Shown one piece after another: positions 1 to 9,376 of a DNA stretch of 36,650 bases (position 1 is the stretch's first letter; each line of letters opens with the position of its first letter). The notes beneath the pieces are model-generated. The model ran no database searches. It was not told the DNA's origin and saw only the letters and a program-made list of their open reading frames with translations. This DNA is from Elusimicrobiota bacterium. Its GTDB lineage: Bacteria > Elusimicrobiota > Elusimicrobia > UBA1565 > UBA9628. A program made the translations under genes and the position numbers. The stretch spans positions 1 to 36,650 of the forward strand of contig JACRDN010000003.1 of NCBI GenBank assembly GCA_016218575.1, given 5' to 3'.

Positions 1-1932
1 GCCCGCGAAGTGGGCACCGACGGCAAGCTGGGCGGCCAGGCGGCCGTGCCGGGCGTGGCCGGCACGTGGAAGGACCTCACCGACTCCGTGAACTCGATGG
101 CTTCCAACCTCACGGCCCAGGTCCGCAACATCGCCGAAGTGACCACGGCCGTCGCGCGCGGCGACCTCTCGCGCAAGATCTCGGCCGACGCCAAGGGCGA
201 GATCCTGGAGCTCAAGAACACGATCAACATCATGGTGGACCAGCTGAATTCCTTCGCCTCCGAGGTCACCCGAGTCGCCCGCGAGGTCGGAACCGAGGGC
301 AAACTCGGCGGACAGGCCGTAGTGAAAGGGGTGGCCGGCATCTGGAAGGACCTCACCAACAACGTCAATTTCATGGCCTCCAACCTCACCAGCCAGGTCC
401 GCAACATCGCCGAGGTCACGACCGCGGTGGCCAAGGGAGACCTCTCCCGAAAGATCACCGTGGAGGTCAAGGGCGAGATCCTATCCCTGAAGGACACCAT
501 CAATACCATGGTGGACCAGCTGAACTCCTTCGCCTCCGAGGTGACCCGCGTGGCGCGCGAGGTCGGCACCGAGGGAAAGCTCGGCGGACAGGCCGTGGTG
601 AAGGGGGTGGCCGGGGTCTGGAAAGATCTCACCGACAACGTCAACTCCATGGCCTCCAACCTCACCAACCAGGTCCGCAACATCGCCGAGGTGACCACGG
701 CGGTTGCCAATGGAGATCTTTCGCGCAAGATCACGGTGGAGGTGAAGGGCGAGATCCTTCAACTCAAGAACACGATCAACACCATGGTGGACCAGCTGAG
801 GTCTTTCGCCTCCGAGGTTACCCGGGTCGCCCGCGAGGTTGGCACCGAGGGCAAACTAGGCGGCCAGGCCCGAGTAAAGGACGTGGCCGGCATCTGGAAG
901 GACTTGACCGACAACGTCAACTCCATGGCCAACAACCTCACCAACCAAGTCCGAAACATCGCCGAGATCACCACGGCCGTCGCCAAGGGCGACCTCTCGA
1001 AGAAGATCACGGTCGACGTCAAGGGCGAGATCTTGGCCTTAAAGGACACCATCAACACCATGGTGGATCAGCTGAACTCCTTCGCCTCCGAGGTCACCCG
1101 GGTCGCCCGCGAGGTTGGCACCGAGGGAAAGCTCGGCGGCCAGGCCGTGGTGAAAGGGGTGGCCGGGGTCTGGAAGGATCTCACCGACAACGTCAACTCC
1201 ATGGCCTCCAACCTCACCAACCAGGTCCGCAACATCGCCGAGGTGACCACGGCGGTTGCGCGCGGCGATCTCTCACGGAAGATCACCGTGGAGGTGAAAG
1301 GCGAGATCCTGGCCTTAAAGGACACCATCAACACCACGGTGGACCAGCTGAACGCCTTCGCCTCCGAGGTGACCCGCGTCGCCCGCGAGGTCGGCACCGA
1401 TGGAAAATTGGGCGGCCAGGCCATGGTGAAAGGGGTGGCCGGCATCTGGAAGGACTTGACAGACAACGTCAACTCCATGGCCTCCAACCTCACCAGCCAA
1501 GTGCGCAATATCGCCAAGGTCGTGACGGCGGTGGCCAACGGGAACTTGAAGCAAAAGCTCGCCCTGGAGGCGCGCGGAGAGATCGCGGCCCTGGCCGACA
1601 CCATCAACGCCATGATCGACACCTTGGCCACCTTCGCAGACCAGGTCACCACGGTGGCCCGCGAGGTGGGCGTGGAGGGAAAGCTCGGCGGCCAAGCCCG
1701 AGTTCCAGGCGCCACGGGCCTCTGGAGGGATCTCACCGACAACGTCAACCAGCTCGCGGCCAACCTCACCACCCAGGTGCGGGCCATCGCCGACGTGTCC
1801 ACGGCCGTGACCAAGGGAGACCTCACCCAATCCATCACCGTGGTGGCCCAGGGGGAGGTGTCGGCCTTGAAGGACAACATCAATGAGATGATCCGCAACC
1901 TCCGCCAAACCACGCGCAAGAACGCCGACCAG
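1..1932 (+). repeat. Tandem 276-bp coding repeat (HAMP units), at least 7 copies
   Basis: In-frame units begin at 1, 277, 553, 829, 1105, 1381 and 1657, each starting with a form of A-R-E-V-G-T-E/D-G-K-L-G-G-Q. The inner units are very similar at DNA level, and the last two (from 1381 and 1657) diverge most. The array runs off the left edge, so the copy number is unknown. Near-identical units make it prone to copy-number change by recombination and to assembly collapse. Confidence 0.95.
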
Positions 1933-4677
1933 GACTGGCTCAAGACCAATTTGGCCAAGTTCACGCGCATGCTCCAAGGCCAGCGCGACATAGACACGGT
2001 CTCGCGCCAGATCCTCTCGGAGCTAGCGCCTTTGATCTCGGCCCAGCATGGGGTGTTCTACGTCTACGACGACGACTCCCAGGAGGAGAAGCCCCTGAAG
2101 CTTCTGGCCTCCTACGCCCACAAGGAGAGCCTTTCCCTCCCCGAGCACCTGGGCCTGGGGGAGGGCTTGGTCGGGCAATGCGCCCTGGAGAAGCAGAAGG
2201 TTCTGCTCACGGGCGTGCCCTCCGACTACGTCAAGATCAACTCCTCCTTGGGCGAGGCCGCGCCCTTGAACCTCACGGTGCTCCCCGTCCTCTTCGAGGG
2301 CCAGGTCAAGGCCGTGATCGAGCTCGCCTCCTTCAACCGCTTCAGCGAGATCCACCTCACTTTCCTGGAGCAGCTCACCGAGTCCATCGGGATCGTGCTC
2401 AACACCATCGCGGCCACGATGCGCACCGAGGATCTGCTCAAGCAGTCCCAGTCCCTGGCCCAGGAGCTCCAGAAAACCAACGCAGAGCTCGAGGAGAAGG
2501 CGCGGCTCCTGTCCGAGCAGAAAAAAGAAGTGGAAGCCAAGAACCGCGAGATCGAGGTGGCCCGCCAGGCCATAGAGGAAAAAGCCGAGCAGCTGGCCTT
2601 AACCTCGAAGTACAAGTCCCAGTTCTTGGCCAACATGTCCCACGAGCTCCGGACCCCCCTCAACAGCCTTCTCATCCTGGCGCGGACTTTGGCGGAAAAC
2701 GCCGAGAAGAACCTGCTCCCCAAGCAAGTGGAGTTCGCCAAGACCATCCACTCCTCAGGCAAGGACCTCTTGGCCCTCATCAACGACATCCTGGATCTCT
2801 CCAAGATCGAGTCCGGAACCATGTCCCTCGAAATCAGCGAGGTGCGCTTCCAGGAACTGCAAGACTACGTGGAGCGGGGATTCAGGCAGGTGGCCGCGGA
2901 GAAGGGCCTTGAGTTCTCCGTCGAGGTGGATGAACGCCTCCCCAACGCCCTCAATACGGACTCCAAGCGCCTGCAGCAGATACTGCGCAATCTCCTCTCC
3001 AACGCCCTCAAATTCACCGAGAAGGGCAAGGTCCTCCTGCGCATGATGGTGGCCAAGGGCGGCTGGAGCCGGGAGCAGGAGCTCTTGAACCGCGCCGACT
3101 GCGTTCTGGCCTTCGTGGTGTCGGACACCGGCATCGGGATCCCCCTCGATAAGCAGAAGATCATTTTCGAGGCCTTCCAGCAGGTGGACATGACCACGAG
3201 CCGCAAATACGGTGGCACGGGCCTGGGGCTCTCCATCAGCCGGGAAATCTCCAAGATGCTGGGCGGCGAGATCAACGTGCAGAGCACCCCCGGGCAAGGC
3301 AGCACCTTCTTCCTCTATCTCCCGCTCTCCTACACCCCGCCGCGGCCGCGGCCCTTGGAGCTCGTGACCATGGAGGATGTACAGGCCATCGCGGTCAAGG
3401 AAGCCAAGTCCTTAGAGGAAGAGTCGCAAGTCCCGGAAACTTTGCCCATCGATATAGAGGACGATCGCGGCGCGATCCAGACCGAGGACCGCGTCATCCT
3501 CGTGATCGAGGACGACGTGGCCTATGCCCAGATCCTGCGCGACATGTCGCGCCAGGCCGGCTTCAAGGCCCTGGTCGCGACAAGGGGAGATTCGGGCTTG
3601 GTCTTGGCGCACAAATACCTGCCCCACGCCATCACTTTGGACTTGAAGCTCCCCGACATGGACGGCTGGGCCGTCTTCGACCGGCTCAAGCACGATCCCC
3701 AGACCCGGCACATCCCCATCCACATCATGTCCGTGGAGGAACAGGTCGAGCGCGGCCTGTCCCAGGGCGCCTTCGCCTATCTGGTCAAGCCCGTCTCCGG
3801 CGAGGCCTTGTCCGGGGCTCTGGGCAAGATGCGAGGCTACATAGACCGCCCGGTCAAGAACCTTCTCGTGGTCGAGGACAACGAGGCACAGAGGATGAGC
3901 ATCCTGGAGCTCTTGAACTCCGGCTCCATAAAAATCACGGCCGCCAGCTCCGGACAGGAGGCCCTTGAGGTTTTGAAGAGAGAGTCCTTCGACTGCATGG
4001 TCCTTGACTTGAAGCTCCCCGACATGACGGGCTTCGAACTCATCCGCCGCTTGAAAAGTGAGCTGGGCTCCACGGAAACACCCATCATAGTCTACACCGG
4101 CAAGGATCTCACCAAGAAGGAGGAGCGCCAGCTGCGCCAGGTGACGCAGTCCATCATCGTCAAGGACGCCCGCTCACCGGAAAGGCTCTTGGACGAGGTG
4201 GCCCTGTTCATGCACCAAATCGTCAACCAACTTCCCGAGGCCAAGCGCCAGCTCCTCGAGGAGCTGTACCAATCCCAACCCCTGCTCTCCGACAAGACCG
4301 TCCTCATCGTGGATGACGACGTGCGCAACATCTTCGCCCTCACGAGCGTCTTGGAGCGCTACCGGATGAAGGTGGTCTACGCGGAGAACGGCAAGGCCGG
4401 GCTCGAGATACTGCAGACCACCCCCGGGATAGATATCGTGCTCATGGACGTCATGATGCCCGACATGGACGGCTACGAGACCATGCGGGCCATACGCCGA
4501 ATCGAGCAGTACAAGCGCCTGCCCATCATCGCGCTGACGGCCAAGGCCATGAAGGGCGACCGGGAGAAATGCATCGAGGCGGGAGCTTCCGACTACATCC
4601 CCAAGCCAGTGGAGATCGAGCAGCTGCTCTCGCTATTGCGGGTCTGGCTGTACCACTACATCTTCAGCCCGCAATGA
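1..4677 (+). CDS. Poly-HAMP hybrid sensor histidine kinase, 5' end outside window
   Basis: The reading frame is open from base 1, so the true start lies upstream. Seven HAMP-type repeats of 92 residues fill bases 1-1932. A GAF-like domain follows (about 1950-2400), then a coiled coil, then a HisKA domain with the phospho-accepting His codon at 2641 in the motif [10 protein letters not shown]. The ATPase domain shows the N box (NALKF, about 3001), DTGIGIP (about 3124) and GTGLGLS (about 3214). Three receiver domains end the protein, with phospho-acceptor Asp codons at 3640, 4006 and 4447; no HPt domain is visible. No membrane segment is seen in this part, so it may be cytosolic or anchored upstream. 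Tandem-HAMP kinases with several receivers are known from fungal group III (Nik1-type) osmosensors and from some bacteria. The signal sensed is unknown. The next kinase gene starts 14 nt downstream and probably shares the transcript. Confidence 0.95.
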   Translation, partial: AREVGTDGKLGGQAAVPGVAGTWKDLTDSVNSMASNLTAQVRNIAEVTTAVARGDLSRKISADAKGEILELKNTINIMVDQLNSFASEVTRVAREVGTEGKLGGQAVVKGVAGIWKDLTNNVNFMASNLTSQVRNIAEVTTAVAKGDLSRKITVEVKGEILSLKDTINTMVDQLNSFASEVTRVAREVGTEGKLGGQAVVKGVAGVWKDLTDNVNSMASNLTNQVRNIAEVTTAVANGDLSRKITVEVKGEILQLKNTINTMVDQLRSFASEVTRVAREVGTEGKLGGQARVKDVAGIWKDLTDNVNSMANNLTNQVRNIAEITTAVAKGDLSKKITVDVKGEILALKDTINTMVDQLNSFASEVTRVAREVGTEGKLGGQAVVKGVAGVWKDLTDNVNSMASNLTNQVRNIAEVTTAVARGDLSRKITVEVKGEILALKDTINTTVDQLNAFASEVTRVAREVGTDGKLGGQAMVKGVAGIWKDLTDNVNSMASNLTSQVRNIAKVVTAVANGNLKQKLALEARGEIAALADTINAMIDTLATFADQVTTVAREVGVEGKLGGQARVPGATGLWRDLTDNVNQLAANLTTQVRAIADVSTAVTKGDLTQSITVVAQGEVSALKDNINEMIRNLRQTTRKNADQDWLKTNLAKFTRMLQGQRDIDTVSRQILSELAPLISAQHGVFYVYDDDSQEEKPLKLLASYAHKESLSLPEHLGLGEGLVGQCALEKQKVLLTGVPSDYVKINSSLGEAAPLNLTVLPVLFEGQVKAVIELASFNRFSEIHLTFLEQLTESIGIVLNTIAATMRTEDLLKQSQSLAQELQKTNAELEEKARLLSEQKKEVEAKNREIEVARQAIEEKAEQLALTSKYKSQFLANMSHELRTPLNSLLILARTLAENAEKNLLPKQVEFAKTIHSSGKDLLALINDILDLSKIESGTMSLEISEVRFQELQDYVERGFRQVAAEKGLEFSVEVDERLPNALNTDSKRLQQILRNLLSNALKFTEKGKVLLRMMVAKGGWSREQELLNRADCVLAFVVSDTGIGIPLDKQKIIFEAFQQVDMTTSRKYGGTGLGLSISREISKMLGGEINVQSTPGQGSTFFLYLPLSYTPPRPRPLELVTMEDVQAIAVKEAKSLEEESQVPETLPIDIEDDRGAIQTEDRVILVIEDDVAYAQILRDMSRQAGFKALVATRGDSGLVLAHKYLPHAITLDLKLPDMDGWAVFDRLKHDPQTRHIPIHIMSVEEQVERGLSQGAFAYLVKPVSGEALSGALGKMRGYIDRPVKNLLVVEDNEAQRMSILELLNSGSIKITAASSGQEALEVLKRESFDCMVLDLKLPDMTGFELIRRLKSELGSTETPIIVYTGKDLTKKEERQLRQVTQSIIVKDARSPERLLDEVALFMHQIVNQLPEAKRQLLEELYQSQPLLSDKTVLIVDDDVRNIFALTSVLERYRMKVVYAENGKAGLEILQTTPGIDIVLMDVMMPDMDGYETMRAIRRIEQYKRLPIIALTAKAMKGDREKCIEAGASDYIPKPVEIEQLLSLLRVWLYHYIFSPQ

Positions 4678-4691
4678 TGGGATAGGAGACC

Positions 4692-6314
4692 ATGCCCAAA
4701 GAAAGCCTGCTGCCGGGGAGCGTTGCCGCCGAGAGGCGGAGCGCGGCGCCTGCCCAGATCAGCGTCCTCCTGGTGGACGACCGGGAGGAGAACCTGCTGG
4801 CCCTCGAAAGCGCCCTAAGCGGGCTCGGGCACAGCCTGGTCAAGGCCCGCTCCGGCCAGGAGGCCTTGAAGCAGCTTCTCGAGCGGGACTTCGCCGTGAT
4901 CCTCCTCGACGTCTACATGCCGGGCATGGACGGCTTCGAGACGGCCCGGCTCATCCGAGAGCGCGAGCGCTCCAAGCTCACCCCCATCATATTCCTGACC
5001 GCGGTGAGCAAGGGCGAGATGCAGGTCTACAAGGGCTACTCGGTCGGAGCCGTGGACTACATCTTCAAGCCCTTCATCCTGGAGGTCCTGCGCGCCAAGG
5101 TATCGGTTTTCGTGGACCTCTTCATGAAGACGGAAGAGATCCGCGCGCAGGCCGAGCTCCTGCGCCAGATCGAGGGGCGCGAGCACCGCAGGGCCTTGCG
5201 GGAGATGAGGGCCCAACGCAACCGCTTCTTCTACCTATCCCTGGACCTGATGTGCACCTTGGGCTTCGACGGCTTGCTCAAGGAGATCAATGTCTCCTGG
5301 GAGAAGACCTTGGGCATCCCCAGAAACGAGCTCCTGTCCAGGCCCTTTATCGAACTGGTCCATCCCGACGACAGGAAGGCAACCCTGTCCTACTGGCGCC
5401 AGCTTGCCTCACCCCTGGCGCGGGGCCTGGAGAACCGCGTGCGCTGCCGGGACGGGTCCTACCGCTGGCTCTTGTGGAACTCCACCCCCTTCCCCAAGGA
5501 TAAGGTTCATTACGCGGTGGCCCACGACATCACCGAGCGCAAGCGCGCCGAGGAGTCCCTCAAGGCCCTCAACGAGACCCTGGAGGCCCGGGTCCGCGAG
5601 AGGACGCGGGAGTTCTCGCGCATCAACATCGAGCTCGAGCGCTCCAACGTCGAGCTGGAGCAGTTCGCCTTCCTGGCCTCGCACGACCTGCGCGAGCCCC
5701 TGCGCAAGGTGGCAAGCTTCACCGAGCTCCTGGCCAGCCGCTACCGCGGCAAGCTCGACCAGAACGCGGACCAATACATCCGCTCCATCGTGAGCGGAGT
5801 GGCACGCATGGGGGAGATGATCTCGGATCTGCTCGAGTACTCCCAGGTCGGCAAAGGGGAGCGGCCCTTCAAGACCGCGGCCCTGGAGGACATCCTGGGC
5901 AAGGCCCTCTTGGACCTCTCCGTGGCGATACATGAAAGCAAGGCCACTATCACCCACGACCCCCTGCCCGCGGTCAAGGGAGACGCCGTGGAGCTGACGA
6001 GCCTGTTTCTCAACCTCCTCAACAACGCCGTCAAGTTCCGGGCAGACGCGCCCCCGGTCATCCATGTCTCGGCCAAGCCCCAAGGCCGGGAGTGGGTCCT
6101 GACGGTTCGCGACAACGGGATCGGCATCGATCCCGCCTACCACGAGCGCATCTTCGCCATATTCAAGCGCCTGCACAGCAAGGACAAATACCCCGGGACC
6201 GGAATCGGCCTGGCGATCTGCAAGAAGATCATCGAGCACCACGAGGGGCGCATATGGGTAGAGTCCGAGCTGGGGCGCGGCACTGCCTTCCATTTAACTC
6301 TCCCGGCGCCTTGA
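4692..6314 (+). CDS. Receiver-PAS-histidine kinase (540 aa)
   Basis: An N-terminal receiver domain (about residues 20-140, phospho-acceptor Asp73 in LLDVYMPGMDG, Lys in IFKPF) is followed by a PAS/PAC domain (about 175-290, ending HDITERKRAEE). A coiled coil and a HisKA domain come next, with His331 in SHDLREPLRKV, then an HATPase with NNAVKF, DNGIGID and GTGIGLAIC. The kinase half resembles the phytochrome/Rcp-type class. No membrane segment is seen, so it is probably cytosolic. The ATG has an AGGAGA site just upstream and lies 14 nt after the poly-HAMP kinase stop. The likely role is in the same phosphorelay: the receiver accepts phosphate from the upstream kinase and tunes this one. The final output regulator is not in the window. 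Confidence 0.93.
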   Translation: MPKESLLPGSVAAERRSAAPAQISVLLVDDREENLLALESALSGLGHSLVKARSGQEALKQLLERDFAVILLDVYMPGMDGFETARLIRERERSKLTPIIFLTAVSKGEMQVYKGYSVGAVDYIFKPFILEVLRAKVSVFVDLFMKTEEIRAQAELLRQIEGREHRRALREMRAQRNRFFYLSLDLMCTLGFDGLLKEINVSWEKTLGIPRNELLSRPFIELVHPDDRKATLSYWRQLASPLARGLENRVRCRDGSYRWLLWNSTPFPKDKVHYAVAHDITERKRAEESLKALNETLEARVRERTREFSRINIELERSNVELEQFAFLASHDLREPLRKVASFTELLASRYRGKLDQNADQYIRSIVSGVARMGEMISDLLEYSQVGKGERPFKTAALEDILGKALLDLSVAIHESKATITHDPLPAVKGDAVELTSLFLNLLNNAVKFRADAPPVIHVSAKPQGREWVLTVRDNGIGIDPAYHERIFAIFKRLHSKDKYPGTGIGLAICKKIIEHHEGRIWVESELGRGTAFHLTLPAP

Positions 6315-6339
6315 CAGGAGTTTTGCGGGCTGTTATATA
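6311..6339 (+). promoter_or_regulatory. Promoter of the amidase gene (TTGACA-17-TATATA)
   Basis: A perfect -35 box TTGACA (6311-6316) overlaps the stop codon of the preceding kinase gene. A -10 box TATATA (6334-6339) follows after 17 bp. Only 6 nt separate the -10 box from the ATG at 6346, so transcription should begin at or within a base or two of the start codon. Confidence 0.7.
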
Positions 6340-6345
6340 AGGAGT

Positions 6346-7032
6346 ATGCTGACTGCCATGGCGCTCGGGCTTGGGCTGGCGAGCTCGGGGCTCTTCCGAG
6401 GTCCCGCCGCTGCGGGGGGCGGGGCCGTCATTCTCGACCCCGGGCACGGAGGAAAAGACTTCGGGGCCATCGCTCAAGGCCGGCGGGAGAAGGACATAAC
6501 CCTCTCCATCGCCCGTAAACTCAAGCTGCGCCTGGACAAGCTCGGGCCCGGCGCGAGGCTGACGCGCGAGGGGGACGATTTCCTGGCTCTGCCCCGGCGC
6601 ATAGAAGAAAGCCTGGCCTGGGAAGGGCAGGTTTTCGTGTCCCTCCACCTCAACAAGGTCAAACGCAAGCAGGAGAGGGGGATTCAAATCTATTCCTATG
6701 GGCTCACCCCCATCCCCGGCGGAAGCCGTCTGCCGCATCTGCCCCCCTTGCCGGCTCCTCCGAGGCAGGCGCGGCTGGCCAGCGAGGAATTGGCCGCTTT
6801 CATGACGCGGGCCCTGCGCGGCCAGGGCCTGGCGGTCAACCCGCCGGAGAAGGCCGCCTTGTACGTGCTGAAGAACCCGCGCATCCCGAGCATCCTCATC
6901 GAGCTCGGCCATTTGAGCCACTCCCAGGAAGCCGCGCGCCTCGCCGATCCGGCCTACCAGGAGAGGCTGGCCGAGGCCCTGGCTCAAAGCCTTGCCGCCT
7001 GGCGCGCTCAAGTTTCGGTGGCCAGCCGCTGA
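6346..7032 (+). CDS. N-acetylmuramoyl-L-alanine amidase (Amidase_3 family)
   Basis: The protein (228 aa) is a zinc amidase that cleaves the bond between N-acetylmuramic acid and the stem peptide of peptidoglycan. The zinc and catalytic residues are visible: His34 in DPGHGG, Glu48 in RREKD, His101 in SLHLN and Glu186 in LIELGHL. Residues 1-26 form a short hydrophobic export signal, so it should act in the periplasm. It has the catalytic domain only, with no AMIN or SPOR domain, and so is shorter than E. coli AmiC. The ATG at 6346 has GGAG only 1 nt upstream, too close to act as a Shine-Dalgarno site. A strong promoter 6 nt upstream suggests a leaderless message. An in-frame ATG at 6358 is the alternative start. 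Confidence 0.9.
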   Translation: MLTAMALGLGLASSGLFRGPAAAGGGAVILDPGHGGKDFGAIAQGRREKDITLSIARKLKLRLDKLGPGARLTREGDDFLALPRRIEESLAWEGQVFVSLHLNKVKRKQERGIQIYSYGLTPIPGGSRLPHLPPLPAPPRQARLASEELAAFMTRALRGQGLAVNPPEKAALYVLKNPRIPSILIELGHLSHSQEAARLADPAYQERLAEALAQSLAAWRAQVSVASR

Positions 7033-7107
7033 CCCGTCTGCGCGCAACAAATTTGTCATTGCCGAACGCCGGCCGCGTGGTATCCTTGCAAAGATGACGC
7101 GCAACGA

Positions 7108-7500
7108 ATGAAGAAAACATTCCTGGCTTTTGTCGCCTCCCTGGGCTTGGCCTATTACCGCCTGCTGGGGGGCCCCATCGACGGAACCGCCTGGGATATC
7201 AAGATCAAGCCCGACTCCCTGTTCTCCTTCTCGCACAAGGACACCCTCATTTTCACCAAGGGGCAACTCAGCGTCCCCGGGTTCGCCTCCTCGGGCTTCT
7301 CCCCGGCCTACTACAACGCCCAAAACATGGATGGGCAATTCGACACCATGTGGGTCGCCTCCTTCAACGACGCCGAGAAGGGCGTGGTGAGCTGGCAGGG
7401 GATGATCAAGGGAGACCAGGTCGAGGGCGTGGTGGTCTGGTGGACCAAGGGCGGGAAGCTCAAGCGCTACACGTTCAAGGGCAATCGAAAGACGGTCTAG
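7108..7500 (+). CDS. Exported small protein of unknown function (130 aa)
   Basis: I do not recognise the family. The first 20 or so residues (MKKTFLAFVASLGLAYY) look like a signal sequence. The remainder is rich in Gly, Trp and beta-prone stretches (GTAWDIKIKPD, FSHKDTLIF, VVSWQGMIKGD, GVVVWWTKGGK), suggesting a small beta-barrel or sandwich. No catalytic motif is evident. There is no Shine-Dalgarno site before the ATG. A TATCCT -10-like hexamer (7081-7086) would start RNA near an upstream ATG at 7094, which opens a 5-codon frame whose TGA overlaps this ATG. The gene is convergent with the HExxH protein, with 21 bp between stops. Confidence 0.75.
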   Translation: MKKTFLAFVASLGLAYYRLLGGPIDGTAWDIKIKPDSLFSFSHKDTLIFTKGQLSVPGFASSGFSPAYYNAQNMDGQFDTMWVASFNDAEKGVVSWQGMIKGDQVEGVVVWWTKGGKLKRYTFKGNRKTV

Positions 7501-7521
7501 CCTAGAAGTTCCTTCTTTGAG

Positions 7522-8712
7522 TTATTCGCAGATGATACCTTTCCACCTCAAGTTCTTCTCGAGCCTCTCCAGCTCCTGCTGATATCGCGCCTTCACGGCG
7601 GCAACGTAGGGATAAAGCCTGGGCAGCTTCTTCGACGCCAAATAAGGCGCGGTCTCTGCAAAGATTGTCTTCTTATTGGCGCAAGGGTTCGACTCCATGG
7701 AAGAATCGCCCCAAATATGGGCATTTTCCCTCTCAAGCATCTGATTAATGGCCACTAAGGCGCGCACGTTTCGCGCTGGGATGTATTGTCCGTAATAGAG
7801 CGTCTTATACGCCTCCATTGGGGATTTCCCGGCATCCTCTAGATCGGCCATTGCCCGCAAAGTATCCTTAAGGCCACCCAGAATTTTTTCCGACAGGAGA
7901 GGACCCATCACGGACTTGGGGTCCGTTTTTAAGGATTTTTCCAGGGCATCCGCGAGAATCCGGCGCCGAGCCGGATCGAAGAGCTTGGCGGTCTCGAATG
8001 CTTGGCTCTCATACTCCAGCTTCAGCCTTGTTTCTTCCAAAAGCCCCTCGTCGCATAAGCCCTGAGGGCACCCCCCGGGAACGCTCATCAAGTCCCTCAC
8101 CGGATTGCGATGGTATTGCCAGGCGTGGAGAAGCTCATGGGCGATGATCTCCCCAATCGAATCCTGGAAAGCCTTCGCTGTCTTGGGGTCATTCCGACCC
8201 ATTTTCTCCGCCAGCTCAAGGATCCTTACGAAGTATTCGGTGTAATTCACCTTGATGGTTCCATTCGGGAAATACCCCCGGTCGGGGTAAACATACTCGG
8301 GATCATCCTCGGCCGACCATCCTGCGACCGAACTCTTGGTGTAAACTACATTCTTATGATTGATGACCGCGACGGTCTCCAAGGCTGTCTCTTGAAGGTG
8401 GGGCGGAAGGCTCTCGAACGCGGCCTCGTAGGCCTTTCCCACCAAGGCTATTTCCCTCCTATGCTCCAGGCGGTCCGGGTCCGAGCCGTGCTTGCCGTCC
8501 AGCTCGCAGATGATCTTAAACTTCGACCCGGCCGCGGTCTTTGCGGCCACGGGCCCCGGCTTATCGCCGCGCTTCCAGCATTGGGGGCAGTCAGTCGAGC
8601 TTGACAGTTCTTGGAAAGCGGGAGAATTGTCCGCCGTGATCCCAAATACCCCCTGGGACCAGCCGTAAATTCCAAACCATAAGACGAGACAGCCGGCGAG
8701 AAAGTTCTTCAT
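7522..8712 (-). CDS. Exported protein with HExxH metallopeptidase motif (396 aa)
   Basis: The sequence HELLHAWQYH contains a zinc-protease signature (His192, Glu193, His196), preceded by an alpha-helical stretch as in gluzincin/zincin folds. The third zinc ligand cannot be assigned by eye. A signal peptide starts at the ATG at 8712 (MKNFLAGCLVLWFGIYGW). A TTG 14 codons upstream would add a polar tail ahead of this signal and is less likely. Cys pairs (CPQC, CPQGLC) suggest disulfides or metal binding outside the cytoplasm. I cannot place it in a named peptidase family, so activity is inferred from the motif alone. A TATCCT hexamer 6 nt before the ATG suggests a leaderless transcript. Confidence 0.8.
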   Translation of the reverse strand: MKNFLAGCLVLWFGIYGWSQGVFGITADNSPAFQELSSSTDCPQCWKRGDKPGPVAAKTAAGSKFKIICELDGKHGSDPDRLEHRREIALVGKAYEAAFESLPPHLQETALETVAVINHKNVVYTKSSVAGWSAEDDPEYVYPDRGYFPNGTIKVNYTEYFVRILELAEKMGRNDPKTAKAFQDSIGEIIAHELLHAWQYHRNPVRDLMSVPGGCPQGLCDEGLLEETRLKLEYESQAFETAKLFDPARRRILADALEKSLKTDPKSVMGPLLSEKILGGLKDTLRAMADLEDAGKSPMEAYKTLYYGQYIPARNVRALVAINQMLERENAHIWGDSSMESNPCANKKTIFAETAPYLASKKLPRLYPYVAAVKARYQQELERLEKNLRWKGIICE

Positions 8713-8718
8713 GGGCCC

Positions 8719-8724
8719 AGGATA
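8719..8724 (-). promoter_or_regulatory. Candidate -10 box for the HExxH protein gene
   Basis: TATCCT on the minus strand lies 6 nt before the ATG at 8712. It fits the -10-to-start spacing seen repeatedly in this window. No clear -35 box is present. Confidence 0.35.
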
Positions 8725-8809
8725 ATCTCCCTGGCTTGAAAATTCATGGGCCAAAAGGGAATCGCGGTTGGGATTTAAGCCTACAAGAATTTTAGGACTT
8801 TAGACCTAT

Positions 8810-8853
8810 GACTTACCCACCGAAATTTCCCGGGAAGTTTTGGTGGATAAGTC
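8810..8853. repeat. 44-bp palindromic element, copy A
   Basis: Two 22-bp arms meet at CCCGGG. The left arm begins GACTTACCCACCG and the right arm ends GGTGGATAAGTC. They differ at three positions, all compatible with G-U pairing on one strand. The core CTTAyCCACCGAAnTTCCCGG recurs at 31709-31752. The element lies between the promoter side of the HExxH gene and the 3' end of the deaminase gene, and no protein is encoded here. Confidence 0.7.
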
Positions 8854-8880
8854 GGGGTGGGAGATAACTCCAGAAGGCGG

Positions 8881-9318
8881 CTACTTGCCGATATCCTCGT
8901 TCCAGAGGCGGGGGTTCTCCGCGATGAAGCGGCTCATGAGCCCGGCGCACTCCTCATCGTCCAAGTCCACGACCTCGACCCCGTGGGAGCGCAGGAACTC
9001 GGGGCCTCCGGGAAAATTCCGGGACTCCCCGGCGAAGACCTTGCGGATGCCGAACTGGACCACGGCCCCCGAGCAGAGATAGCAGGGCATGAGGGTGGAG
9101 TATAGAACGGTCCCGGCGTAGCCGCCGATGCGCCCGGCCTGGCGCAGGCAGTCTATCTCGGCGTGGGCCATGGGGTCTCCCAGCTGGACCCGGCGGTTGT
9201 GCCCGCGGCCCAGGATCTTACCGTCCTTGACCAGGACCGAACCGATGGGAATGCCGCCCTCGGCCAGGCCTTGGCGGGCCTCCTCGAGCGCGGACCGCAG
9301 AAACGGGTCTTTTGCCAT
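8881..9318 (-). CDS. Nucleoside/cytosine deaminase family enzyme (145 aa)
   Basis: This is a zinc-dependent deaminase of the CMP/dCMP deaminase superfamily. The signature is complete: His52 and Glu54 in AHAEID, Cys79 and Cys82 in MPCYLC. The C-terminal part (ENPRLWNEDIG, and the GVEVVDLDDEEC stretch before it) closely resembles yeast cytosine deaminase Fcy1 rather than tRNA adenosine deaminase TadA. Cytosine to uracil conversion is therefore the favoured reaction, though guanine deaminase-like activity cannot be excluded. The start is placed at the ATG at 9318, which has GGAGG 5 nt upstream. An in-frame ATG at 9330 has no such site. A CATAAT -10-like box at 9329-9334 fits a very short leader. 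The protein should be cytosolic. It is divergent from the FKBP gene. Confidence 0.88.
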   Translation of the reverse strand: MAKDPFLRSALEEARQGLAEGGIPIGSVLVKDGKILGRGHNRRVQLGDPMAHAEIDCLRQAGRIGGYAGTVLYSTLMPCYLCSGAVVQFGIRKVFAGESRNFPGGPEFLRSHGVEVVDLDDEECAGLMSRFIAENPRLWNEDIGK

Positions 9319-9376
9319 GACGCCCTCCATTATGATAAATTTTCCGGGAGTTTAGGTTAAAATCCAGGAGAAAGTC

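Noticed and set aside
66-1886. Long frames on other frames and strand across the HAMP array
   Set aside because: They mirror the 276-bp repeat and have low-complexity His/Arg/Gly-rich translations; they are by-products of GC-rich repeated coding DNA.
1-1932. Regular repeats considered as a CRISPR array
   Set aside because: The unit is 276 bp, fully coding and without spacers.
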